Assembly (NCBI RefSeq): GCF_020080835.1
Contig: NC_058164.1
Span: forward strand, 14,330,142 to 14,394,141
Direction: 5' to 3'
Source: Cotesia glomerata
Lineage: Eukaryota > Arthropoda > Insecta > Hymenoptera > Braconidae
DNA: 64,000 bases
The notes beneath the pieces were generated by a model. The model had not been told where the DNA came from. It saw nothing but the letters and a program-made list of their open reading frames with translations, and did not search any database. The position numbers were made by a program, and so were the translations under genes. How positions within the stretch are numbered: position 1 is the first letter of the stretch; the number at the start of each line of letters is the position of its first letter. Shown here piece after piece: positions 26,303 to 37,600 of this stretch.

Positions 26303-29300
26303 TCAGAAGTGGGATCAGGATCATCTGCTGCATCTTCCTCTGAGCAATTTAAACTGCTTTTGGAAATGCAAAACAAAAGTCTTGTGGAGCTAATAAAGGC
26401 TATGGCAAAACCAGTGTCACCGAGTCGTAGTATTTCACTACCGAAATTTAACCCAGAAAATTCAAACGCGGATTCGTGTGCTTGGTGCGCGACAGTGGAT
26501 ATGTGTTTAGTGGAACGTCCTCTGGAAGGTAGTTCGTTAGTTATTGCACTAAGTGAAGCTCTTCAAGGATCTGCGTCTACTTGGTTGTCTCAAGTGTGTT
26601 AACCTGGGATAACCTGGACTGATTTCAAAGATTTTTTCATTGCAAGGTTTGCCGGAGTGGAAACATCAGCAGCAACTCTAATCAATCTGCAAAATAGTCG
26701 TCCAAAAGACGGTGAGTGCTTAGCATCTTACTCGAGTCGTCTCCTGGCGTCACTCACGTCAAAGTGGAAAAATTTAACTGCGGAAGAAATCGCAGTATCA
26801 GTTGTTCTTGCGCACACGGCTCAGTTTGATAGTCGTCTTCAACGTTTGGCGTTCACCACAGACGTCAAGTCCCGTGTTCAACTGCAGAAAGAGTTAAAAG
26901 CTTTTTCTTACACGCGCAAGAGACCTGCGTCATCCCAAGATGAGCGACCGCCGTCTGATTTCAAGAAATTTAAGTCAGCCGCGCCTATTAAGTGTCATTC
27001 ATGTGGGAAAATGGGGCACAAGAGTACAAATTGTCCCTCGACGGAAAATCAGAGGAAACCAGAGTCATCACCAAACAATCAGGTAGCTGTTAAACATGTT
27101 CCAACGCACAACAAGCCTGTTACCTGCTACAAGTGTGGGGAAATTGGACATATCGCTTCCAAATGTCAATCTACGGCCAGCAGCACTTCGAAGAATCATG
27201 GAAGCAAGGACTTCAGAGAGCGGCAAATCGATTTCTGCACAGTGGCAGCTCCGTCAGGTTCCTTAATACATCGTGGTGAGTCGTTTTCATTTTGGTTTGA
27301 TTCGGGAGCTGAATGCTCGTTAATTAAAGAAAGTTTTGCCGCTAAATTTGCGGGTAAACGTAAAAATAATTTAATAATTTTAAAGGGCATTGGAAATGTT
27401 GGTGTAAATAGTACTGTACAAATTTTGTCTGAAATTGTAATTAATGGCCATACGTTAGAGATTTTATTGCATGTCATCCCTGATGATTATTTGAAATGTG
27501 ACATTATGATTGGTCGTGAAATTCTTGGTCAAGGATTTGATATAAATATCTCAGCAGATAGTTTTAGTCTATTTGAAAGTAAAAAGATTAATGTATGCGA
27601 TAAAGTCGAGTCCGATAGAAAGATTGATTTTAATAATGTAGATACGGATGTAAATGAAGATAGTAGAGAAAAACTTATTTCAATTTTAAAGGAACATACC
27701 GACTCTTTTATTCAAGGTTTTCCAAATACTCGGGTTAATACTGGGGAACTTAAAATACGTTTAGTTGACCCTAATGTAACTGTACAAAGGCGACCGTATC
27801 GTCTTAGTGCTGAGGAAAGGCAGGTAGTAAGAGAAAGAATAGGTGAACTATTAAATGCAAATGTTATACGTCCCAGCTGTTCACCTTTTGCCAGCCCTAT
27901 ATTGTTGGTTAAAAAGAAAGATGGTTCAGACCGTCTATGTGTTGATTATCGCTCATTAAATGATAATACTATTGACGATAAATTTCCACTACCTCTTATT
28001 GCTGATCAGATAGCCCGACTTTCTAACGCAAAATATTTCACGTGCTTAGACATGGCCAGCGGGTTTCACCAAATCCCTGTTCATCCAGAGTCCATTGAGA
28101 AAACGGCGTTTGTCACGCCTGATGGCCAGTTCGAATATCTGACCATGCCATTTGGTCTGAAAAATGCACCATCCGTTTTTCAACGAGCTGTTATGAAAGC
28201 TCTTGGAGATCTCGCTTATCAATGGGTTATTGTGTATCTAGACGATATCATGGTTATTGCCTCAACAATCGAGGAAGCGTTAAAAAGACTCCGAAAAGTT
28301 ATTAAAATTCTTATCAAAGCCGGATTCTCATTCAATTTTTCTAAGTGTTCGTTCCTCAGAACTTCAGTGCAATACTTAGGATATGAGATTTCCGCTGGAG
28401 AGGTTCGACCCAACTCCCGTAAAATAGAAGCATTGACCATGCTACCTGCACCCCAAACAGTGACTCAGTTGAGACAATTCATCGGTCTCTCTTCTTACTT
28501 TCGTAAATTTATTCCCAAGTTCTCGCAGGTAATGAGACCCTTATATCGACTAACCTCAGGTACCAAAAGAGATATTGAATGGACAGAAGTCCATGAAAAC
28601 GTTCGTCGAAAAGTAATCGCAGCATTAACTAACGAGCCGGTGCTAATGATCTTTAACCCAAATCTTCCTATTGAACTGCATACGGACGCTAGTTCCGAAG
28701 GCTATGGCGCCATATTAATGCAAAAGTTAGATGGTTCTAATCGAGTTGTAGAGTACTATAGTCAAGCGACTAGCTCAGCTGAATCGAAGTATCATTCGTA
28801 TGAACTGGAAACGTTAGCTGTATTTAATGCCGTTAAATACTTCCGTCATTATTTACATGCACGATCGTTTGTAGTTGTAACGGATTGTAATTCGTTAAAG
28901 CTGCCCGGAAGAAAGCCGATCTAACACCAAGGGTTCATCGATGGTGGGCTTTCTTACAGACTTTTAATTTTGATATTGTTTACAGAGAAGGCAAGCGTAT
29001 GGCTCACGCTGACTTCTTCTCTCGAAATCCTATCATAAAACAGCCAGGTACGAATCGAAACAAAATTGTAGAAAAACATATTAACCTGGCAGAAATTTCA
29101 GATAATTGGCTTTTAGTTGAACAACGTCGCGATTCTGAAATTAGTATGATAGTGAAAGAATTAGAAAACGATGAGTTGCCACCCGATGTAGCTAAGACTT
29201 ATGAATTACAGTCTGGATTGCTCCATCGCAAAATTCAACGGCGAGGTAAAACACTTTGTTTACCTATTATCCCTCGTGCTTTTCGGTGGTCGGTGATAAA

Positions 29301-30495
29301 CCACGTGCATGAATCCATTATGCACTTGGGTTCAGACAAAACACTTGATAAAGTTTGTGATTATTATTGGTTTGAAGGAATGGCGAAATATGTCCGTAAA
29401 TTTGTTGATAATTGTTATACCTGTAAGGTTTCCAAGTCCAGTTCGGGTAAAGTACAAGCAGAGCTTCATCCTATCCCTAAAACTAGTATTCCTTGGCATA
29501 CAGTACACATGGACATTACGGGTAAGCTGAGTGGGAAAAACAATTCTAAAGAGTATGTTATTGTTCTAGTAGACGCATTTACTAAGTTCGTTTTGTTGTA
29601 CCATACTCGTAAAATAGATACTGTTAATAGCATCAAAGCTTTGAAATATGCTATATCCCTCTTTGGTCCTCCGACTCGCATAATAGCAGATCAAGCCAGA
29701 TGTTTTACAAGTAAAAAATTTCAGGAGTATTGTGCATCTCAAAATTCAAAATTACATTTAATTGCTACGGGTTCTAGTCGAGCGAATGGTCAGGTAGAAA
29801 GAGTAATGGGTACTCTTAAAAGTATGTTTACTGCAGCCGAAACGAATGGAAACTCGTGGCAGGCAGTTGTCAATGAAATTCAACTGGCAATGAATTGCAC
29901 TACCAATCGAGTCATTAATGCGAGTCCCTTAGAATTGTTAATTGGTAAAGTAGCCAGACCTTTTGGAATGGTAGTTGGCCAGGTAGATAAAGAAATAGAT
30001 ATCTCTGACGTAAGGCAAAAAGCTATTGAGAATATAGAAATAAATGCTAAATACGATAAGTATAGATTTGATAAAAATAAAGCTAGAATTGAACCATTTA
30101 AAGTAGGAGATTTTGTGTTAATTAAGAACGAAGAAAGAAATCAAACGAAGCTTGATCCTAAGTTTAGAGGTCCATTTGTAGTGGCGGAAATTCTCGATGG
30201 TGATCGGTATACTTTGAAGTCATTAGACAATAATAGGACTTATAAATATAGTCACGAGAATTTGAGGAAAATGTCGGAAAGTCACATTCCTATTGAATTG
30301 GATATACCAGATGATCATGAAGGTGATGAACAGGAAGTTTCTCAGAATGACTCTGAGACAGAGTCAGAAACCACCGGGGGGGGGGGGGGAAGACTGAGCA
30401 CTAATGGTAGTTGTTTAAAGTCGCACCACGTGCATCAGGCTGTAGGTCATAATGGAAAATCAATGGTGGTTTGGCCAAAGTGTGATGGGCAGTAG
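26246..30495 (+). pseudogene. Gag-pol of the Ty3/Gypsy element, two breaks
   Basis: Translation starts at 26246 inside the 5' LTR. Gag ends with two CCHC knuckles (about 26993 and 27125), which bind RNA. The protease has DSGA near 27300. RT carries VDYRSLN, the YLDD active site near 28235 and the usual fingers/palm order. RNase H has HTDASSEGYGA near 28680. Integrase shows HHCC (about 29305-29430) and the D-D-E core (about 29510, 29685, 29805), then a GPF-type module. A single in-frame TAA at 26600-26602 interrupts gag, and a one-base loss in an A run near 28900 shifts the frame in RNase H. Near 30376 a run of 14 G probably altered the C-terminus, since a stop lies just beyond it in another frame. 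I see no env-like gene. With such young LTRs the breaks may be recent, copied, or sequencing errors at homopolymers. Confidence 0.88.
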
Positions 30496-31049
30496 ATGAT
30501 GTGGTGGCGATGAGAAAAATTTTGCTTCTGGGGGTCAAACTACTTGCGCCAAGCTGTAGTAGTAACTGCGAATCCAGAGTGATTTGAATCAATCTTGGTT
30601 GCCAAGATTGTCAGGGCGCGATGGGCAGTTGGTGAAGTAGCGGGGGCTTGAGGAGAAAATTATGAGTTGTACTACATGTGTCATTGGTTGACAATGTAGG
30701 AAAGGTTTTGAAGACTGGTGTACATAGTTGAGTAACTATGGTAGTACACAGTTTTGCTGTATGCGATATACAGTTGCAGACCATTGTGTGCTAAGGGTCT
30801 ATACCTGGGGTGGTGATGAATATAGCCTGCATGATCGCTGGGATAGACAAATCGTAGAAATTTTGAAAAGGCATCCTTAAGAAACTAAGTTTGTTAGATT
30901 TGATAGTCGAGAGTTTTCGTAGCTCGAATGAACCTCTGAATAAAGAAATGTTAATGAAAAAAAAAAAAAAAAAAAAAAAATGAAATGACACGGCTTGTAA
31001 TGACATGTTTACAGATGCACCCGAGGACGTGTGATCGTCAGGTTGGCCG
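30496..31049. other. 3' non-coding part of the Gypsy element
   Basis: No frame of note. It contains a run of about 23 A at 30958. The sequence right before the 3' LTR (GGTTGGCCG) is not a clear polypurine tract. Confidence 0.5.
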
Positions 31050-31612
31050 TGTCGGAGATAATATCGAGCTGGGTTTTCCCAGAGATAGGAAATTCCCAAC
31101 ATTTTAGTTTATCTGTTAATTTTAAGCAAAATTGTAAAGCATAGAATATTTAGATATTATTTACGACTTAAGCTGAATATATTTTTATGGTTATGACGAT
31201 GGGCTTAAGTCTGGAGTGACAATGGTCACCAAACGTAGCCGAGGTCACAGGATAGAAGTAAAAAAGTATATAGTTAGAAATATCGACAGACAATGAGGGC
31301 TGTCGAAATATTGTTGAGTGAATAAGTACTTAGGGTACTTGGAAGAGTAGTTCTCGTTGAACATTGATCAAGTAAAGATCGCATACATCCTGCTGACCCC
31401 GGATTCGTTCTCGGTCTTATTTCCCCAACGTCTTTAACTGTTATATCAATCGTAGTAGAATATTTGTAATTAAATCTATCATTTGTACAAGTTAGTGTAC
31501 GTTATATTTCAAATCAAGGTTTGTGTTATATTTGATTATTGTGAAATAAATAAAGATGGCTGAAAATGATCCAAAGGACTCCAATAATGCCCAAACCAGT
31601 ATTCCTCCGACA
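31050..31612 (+). repeat. 3' LTR
   Basis: It looks identical to the 5' LTR in length and sequence by eye. Its copy of the gag start runs straight into the TA repeat downstream. Confidence 0.93.
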
Positions 31613-31630
31613 TATATATATATATATATA

Positions 31631-31782
31631 CACATATATATACATACATTTATAAATTTTTTAACCAATGGTGTTTTTGGAACTTATTTGACTAATTATG
31701 ACATATGATAGCAAAATCAGGTGAAAATTTCACCATGAGGACTAATGCAATAGTTAGATTTCTAACAAAATCTACCTAAAAA
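31631..31782. repeat. Right half of the small dispersed repeat, locus 1
   Basis: It matches 47781-47924, from TATAAATTTTTTAACCAATG through ATCTACCTAAAAA, with a few differences. It closes the repeat opened at 17818. Confidence 0.72.
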
Positions 31783-31887
31783 TTCAAGTTGTTAAATTTT
31801 AAACCTCACTGCAGTCTTAACTTTGACTTGAGTAACGATTGAAGATATGAATTTAAAAAAAAAAGAACTGAGACTTTTTTTATACAG

Positions 31888-31973
31888 GTATCACATTTTT
31901 GCAAGGACGTGCTTTAGTCATTCCAGCTGTTAAATCCGTTAATAAGTTAAAAAATCCCGATATTAAAAAGTAA
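31888..31973 (+). CDS. Candidate terminal coding exon of an unidentified gene
   Basis: A strong acceptor (CTTTTTTTATACAG) is followed by GT plus 27 sense codons reading ITFLQGRALVIPAVKSV and then NKLKNPDIKK, stop at 31971-31973, and AATAAA at 31999-32004. The sequence is not low-complexity and the three signals are correctly spaced for a last exon. I do not recognise the protein. Upstream exons would lie before the 14-kb transposon stack, or in sequence I could not read as coding. Chance is still possible for so short a frame. Confidence 0.35.
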
Positions 31974-31998
31974 TTTTTTCTGTTACATTTAAATTGAA

Positions 31999-32004
31999 AA
32001 TAAA
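31999..32004 (+). terminator. Poly(A) signal after the candidate terminal exon
   Basis: AATAAA stands 25 bases after the stop codon at 31973. Confidence 0.35.
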
Positions 32005-32155
32005 GAATCGCAACTAGACATCTTTCAATAAGCATTTCTCCTTTTTGAAATTTATTAGTTACTTTTTTTTTACTCTTCAATATAATATATTGAATAATTC
32101 ACAACTTGAATGAATCAGATATACGAATGTATGAATTTAAAGATATCTAATATTG

Positions 32156-33070
32156 TATGATTATTTATTTATTTATTTATTTATTGAAGACATTCGGCCC
32201 TAGAACTGACGTTCCCTAAAGGCCGTAGAAATTTAATAGTATTACATAGTGAGTAAGTACTTTGAATACAAAATTATAAAGTAATTTCAATACAAAATTA
32301 AAAAGTAATTTGAATACAAAATTAAATAGTAATTTGAATACAAAATTAGAAACCATTTTGAATAACATTTTAATCATATAAGTAAATGAACACTTATTAT
32401 TATTATTGACTCTCTAGTTCAAATGTCTTTATCAAAAATTAATTTGTAACACAACGTCTGAAACTCAGCTGAAGAATTCACGGCCACAAGATCACTCGGT
32501 AACTGATTCCATTCCCTCACTGCAGTCAACAAGAATGAATTTTCATAGGCAACAGTCCTACAGGCAGGCTGATGCAGAACTTGATTTCTACGCTCAGCAC
32601 GACCCCTGACATCAAGCAATATTTTGAAATCCGAATGCAACAACTTATGATGCTGCATATTTAGCATTTTATACACCAGACTCAAAATTAGAAACTCACG
32701 CCTACTTCGGAGCGTCAACCATCCAAGTCTCCTCCTGTAAGGTGTTATGTGCTCAAAGCGCCGAGCTCCAAATATGAATCTGATGCAAGCATTGAACTTC
32801 CGCTGGAGCCTAAGTTGCAAAGTCCCCGAAATATTTGTAAATACAGCACTGCAATAATCAAATATAGGCAATATCAGAGCAGCAACTAGTCTTCTCCGCA
32901 TTGATGCACTTAGCACCTTACTGTTCATTTTCAATCGAGCAAGACAACTCATCGCTTGTTGGCTAGTAGATACCACTTTGTCATGCCAAGACAAAGTACT
33001 TTATACACTTATACATTACACACTTCTTTATAGACAAGTATCTTTGTTGCTTACAAAATATGATTATTTA
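32156..33070 (-). mobile_element. 5'-truncated non-LTR retrotransposon (LINE)
   Basis: The body (33058 down to 32168) carries the end of a LINE pol gene on the minus strand and finishes in a short TAAA/AATA repeat tail. The 12-bp word TATGATTATTTA stands at both borders (32156-32167 and 33059-33070), a clean target-site duplication. The 5' end is truncated, as usual for LINE copies. Short AATTTGAATACAAAATTA repeats occur in its 3' UTR (32260-32360). Confidence 0.85.
32419..33003 (-). pseudogene. LINE reverse transcriptase, C-terminal part
   Basis: About 195 codons from STLSWHDKV to the stop at 32419 match the region after the palm and thumb in insect LINE polymerases. Recognisable blocks are LILPIFDYCSAVF (the 'bring it to market' helix region), RLQRKFNACIRFIFG and YRRRLGWLTLRSRREF. 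The reverse-transcriptase active site itself is not in this copy. The frame is open to the end. The clade (Jockey, CR1, I/R1) cannot be decided from this piece. Confidence 0.75.
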
Positions 33071-33674
33071 ATTGCTGAGGAATTTCAATTGAGTGTATTT
33101 TAGATTATTTAACCCACAGCGACTTTCTAAATTATGTCTACTTTTCCAGAGACAAAATGTTCTTAGCATTTATGTTCCAGCTATTGATTGTCAAAATCTA
33201 TTGTTTATTAATTATAAGCATTTAAAAATGCTGAACTACGCTGAAAATCAGTGAAATTTTTACGATAACTTACGAATGTGAGACAAATAAGGATGGATTG
33301 TAAAAAAAAAAGGTATTTTGATGAGAAGTTTATTTTACTTGTTCTTTCAAGTTGAAAAAAATGTTATAAAAAATAATGAATAAATACTTAATTTAAATTT
33401 CGTTATCAGTTTAAAATTTTACAGTCAATACATTTAATCAGTTTGATTCTAAAACATTAATTCTATCGCGATCTAGCCTTAAAATCCTGAAGAAAGAGTT
33501 AAGACTAAAGTTTTCACTTTGTGAACTGGTTTAGTTTTATTCTTCTCAGGAACAAATAATATTATTAATCAATGTACATGTCTTTTTAAAGTATTGTCAG
33601 TGAAAGTTATTTTATCTTTTATAATATCGATGAAAACTTTTAGTAAATATACAATTAACAAATATCTTAATAAA
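33071..33674. other. AT-rich DNA including the arrestin 3' UTR
   Basis: Non-coding. The part from 33674 down to about 33520 is probably the 3' UTR of the arrestin gene; the rest shows nothing I recognise. Confidence 0.5.
33536..33541 (-). terminator. Candidate poly(A) signal of the arrestin gene
   Basis: AATAAA on the minus strand lies 134 bases after the stop codon. Confidence 0.4.
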
Positions 33675-34564
33675 TCATTCTTCAACTTCAAGAGTTTTAT
33701 CATCAAGCCAAGGTCGAAAGATTGGTAAAGTTGAAGGATAATGAGCTCCTCTTTTCGATGGAGCACTGGATATCAAACCTCCCTCTTGTCGAAGTGGGTA
33801 AGTCGCTAATACAATAGGTATTTGGAGCTTTATCTCTTTATCCAAACCTTTTGGGCTTATTACAAACTGAAACAATGTAGTAAATACATTTTTATTAATT
33901 AATATTAATAAAAATTTTCATTTCCTCAACACACAAACTCGCACACTGTATATAGAAATAGCTTCTTCCTCAAAATTTATTATCATAAATGAGAAAAAAA
34001 ATTTTTTAAACACTAATTTAAAATAAATATCTCACTTAAATTAAATAATTTGCTAAAATTTTTTAGAAATATTTGATTCATAGTTATAGTCAAATACAAA
34101 TTTTTTTCTACGTCTAAAACATGCAGCTGCCTACGCGAAACTGTCTAAGATTATATTGATACTTACATAAACATGATAAAGTATATTAATTAAATGACAT
34201 CCTCGGAGATTAGTTGGAGGTAAAGGTGGAACATACATCTGTTCATTCAACCATTCTTCACCTTCCCCTGGTCGAATTTTTCCTCGCGAAACACTAGCAA
34301 GCTCTCTCGTTTCGCTGGCTAAGATTTTGCCTCTACATAAATACTGAATTGTTTCTGTCAGGGATGCTTTGGTAGATTTCATTGTCACCTAAAAGTTTGA
34401 AAAATTAACATTTTGAAATATATTGAGTGTGATTCACAAAGTCACCTTTGTGGCCATGTGTAATTTGCTTTTTATGAAAAATTAGTATTTATTATATTGA
34501 CATTGAAAAAAATGAATTATTAGGTTTAATTTGACCAAATTAAAGCAGATGAATCTATATCTGC

Positions 34565-34603
<39 letters not shown>

Positions 34604-37600
34604 TATTATTATAAGCAAACCTTAGCTAATATTATATATTTTTTATTTGAAAATTATGTCTATTTACACTTTGAATTAATGTACGTTTATGTTTTATGAT
34701 TTTTTGTGTTCATATGAATAGAGAATACTAGAATTAGCTATAATTTTGGGTTTTTTGCCTTCCTAAATAAATAATTAAATAATTGAAATTTGATCAAATT
34801 TAATATGAGTCAATCTCATATGAGCAGTGCAGATCTCAATAGTTTTGTTCGTATTAAATAATAATCACATCTAGTTAGATCGGATTTGATTCGAATAGAT
34901 CATATCAAATCTATCTATGTTTCTTTCGACCTAAAATTAGATTAATTTTGATTTGATTTTAACGATTTGAACAAATCTAAAATTTTATTTCCGAGAAAAA
35001 AACTTTTTTAAAATTAACTTTAGAAAAAACTTTTAGAAGAGGATACACACCTTGCTTCGATTACTCACAGTCGCTGAGATTCCAATTGTTTCCCCTGGTA
35101 CGTAACCTCCTCGATCAAGACTAACTCTACAAAATATTGGTCCACTAGACACGCAAGAAACTCCAACGCGTTGTTCTACCTCTAATCGAGCTGGTTGCTA
35201 TGAATTATTAAAATAAATAAATCAATTACAAAGTTATCATAGAATAGTTCAATTGTTATATTTCCGATTAATCCGAAAAAATGGATGAACGCTTATAAAA
35301 TATACTTACTGCTAATATTGGTGGTTCAAGGTTTAGATCGATGGGGTTCATAACAATAAAAACTTGTTGATTTTTATGTGTTAAGCCTCCAGGTTCACGT
35401 AATGCTGCTTTGCAGTAATATTGAACCCATCCATGTTTTCCTAAGAAAGTTGATGGTAGTCCTAGTGGTAAACCCAATTTAAAAGGAAAACTATGTATGC
35501 CAGGAGATAAAAAAGACGCATTTTCTCCTGCATAAAAAAATTACAGTGATAATGTAATAATAATAATGAAACACATGATAATTTTGAGATAATTTTGTAA
35601 ATTAGGTTTATACATGAATCTTATTCTTATCAAATCAGATACTTGACTTACTATTAATATCGAAAATTTCAAAATTAATATTTATTGAATTGTTTGTAAA
35701 TAAATTTATAATCATAAGATTTTTTAATTTGGATATTTCTTATACTACAATTATTAATCCATAAGTGTAGTTCTTTACCTGGTTCACCTAAAAGTCGCAT
35801 TCGAAAATCGATGTAATTTTCTTTATCATAAACCCGCTCAGCTCTTTGACTTCTTACTCGCACAACGCCCTCGCCAATTACATGAAAATGCAGTCCTGAA
35901 ACACTGACATAGAAATCTTTGAACTGGTTACAATATTTAAATTTCATTCTTCAATTTATGACATAGGGCTTGTAATGAATGTTTTGAGCTCTTCAAACTA
36001 CGCATCAAAAAATGTTTTGTCTAAAATAACCAATTACAAGTGAGATAATTCCACCACGGCGATTAAACAAAACTTTTTTTTATGGATTATTATAAAATGT
36101 ACACTGATTAAAAAAAATTGACCTGACTCAAGAGCCAAACTCTTGAACCAAGAATTCCATTTTGAAGAAAATGATTTTCTTGAGTCAAGAGAATAAATTC
36201 TTGACTCAAGAAAATGTTCTTAGACCAAGAATAATTTTTTAGCTCAAGAATTTATTCTCTTGACTCAAGAAAATCATTTCCTTCAAAATGGAATTTTTGG
36301 TTCAAGAGTTTGGCTCTTAAGTCAAGTCAATTCTTTTATCAGTGTAGATTATATCTATTCACCATAAATGAAGTTGGATTTTTATATTGCATGGAAACAA
36401 CGAACTCTAATAAATAATAAATACTATTTCAAACAATGAAATTGTGGTTCCAATGATTAATTTGTGATACTCATTATTCGACTGCTATGATTCAACACTA
36501 TATAGCAAAAACTACCATTCCAAACAGTAAAAATGCCATTCGGCCTCACCCGAAATGGAAGGTAGATTTCATGTGATATGATTTTCTTCCCTGATTAAAC
36601 AACTGAATTCGATCGAATTAAACAGAATTAAATTTTTAATTCTTTTGAATTCAGTTAAATTCTGTTAATTCGGTACCTAACTTTAAAATGAATTCTGTTT
36701 AATTCGGCAGGTGAGCCAGAATTTAGCCGAATTAAAACAAATTCAAAATTATTAATTCGGTTCAATTCTGTTGAATTCGGAAATAATCCTCGAATTTCTC
36801 GCTCTGACTCCGAATTAGATCGAATTAAAAAAAAATTCAAAATTATTAATTCGGTTCAATTCTGTCAAATTCGGAAATAATCCTCGAATTTCTCGCTCTG
36901 ACTCCGAATTAAACCGAATTAAAACAAATTCAAAATTTTCAATTCAGTTCAATTCAGTTAAATTTGTAAATAACACCGGTCAACACGATTTTTGGGTCTA
37001 ACTTCTACATGTTAAATTTTGGTTTCTCCTACCACAAAAATAAGGAAAAAAATTTTTTTTCCTATTAAAGTTTGCTTTTGTAGAAACTAGGACAATTTTT
37101 CAATTTTTCGGCGAAAATGATTGATTTTTATGTTTTTTCTACACTTCCACTGTAAATTATAATTAGAAAACATTTTTTTAGATAGAAAAGTCTTTTTTAT
37201 TCAAGATTTGTGATAATCAATGATATATAGATGTAAAATAACAAGAAATTAATGTCTAAAAGTGAATATTTTTCGTATTTCTTTTATGCTCGTATGAGCT
37301 CTCTCGTACTAAGCCCCAAATGTAATTTCCCATCATATTCTCATTGTACTGCCCTTGATATCGCCGTTCAAAGTCCATCACATCTTGGTGAAAACGTTCT
37401 CCTTGTTCCTCGGAGTAGGCCCCCATGTTGTCTTTAAATTCGTCCAGATGAGAATGTAGCATATGAAGTTTATGAGACATTCTGCAGCCCATAACTTTAA
37501 AGCTTTCAAGCATTTTTTCAATCAATTCTGCATAGTTAATAGCTCTATGATTCCCAAGAAATCCATCAACTACTGCTTTAAAACTTTCCCAGGCTGGTTT

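Larger units (their letters stand above)
25740..31612 (+). mobile_element. Young Ty3/Gypsy LTR retrotransposon
   Basis: Two 563-bp LTRs (25740-26302 and 31050-31612) start TGTCGGAG and end CTCCGACA and look identical along their full length. The element lies in TA-rich sequence, so a 4-5 bp duplication of TATA type fits but cannot be proven. The internal region codes for gag, protease, RT, RNase H and integrase in that order, the Ty3/Gypsy order. Usual primer-binding and polypurine sites are not obvious next to the LTRs; the internal sequence directly after the 5' LTR is coding. Identical LTRs mean a recent insertion. Confidence 0.92.

Noticed and set aside
30791..31102. Minus-strand 103-residue frame over the 3' LTR border
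   Set aside because: It is antisense to the Gypsy element, includes a poly-Phe run from the A tract, and shares its start with a frame in the other LTR.
35896..35898. TTTCAG acceptor for arrestin exon 2
   Set aside because: It would put exon 2 out of phase with exon 1; the TGTCAG eight bases upstream joins in frame.
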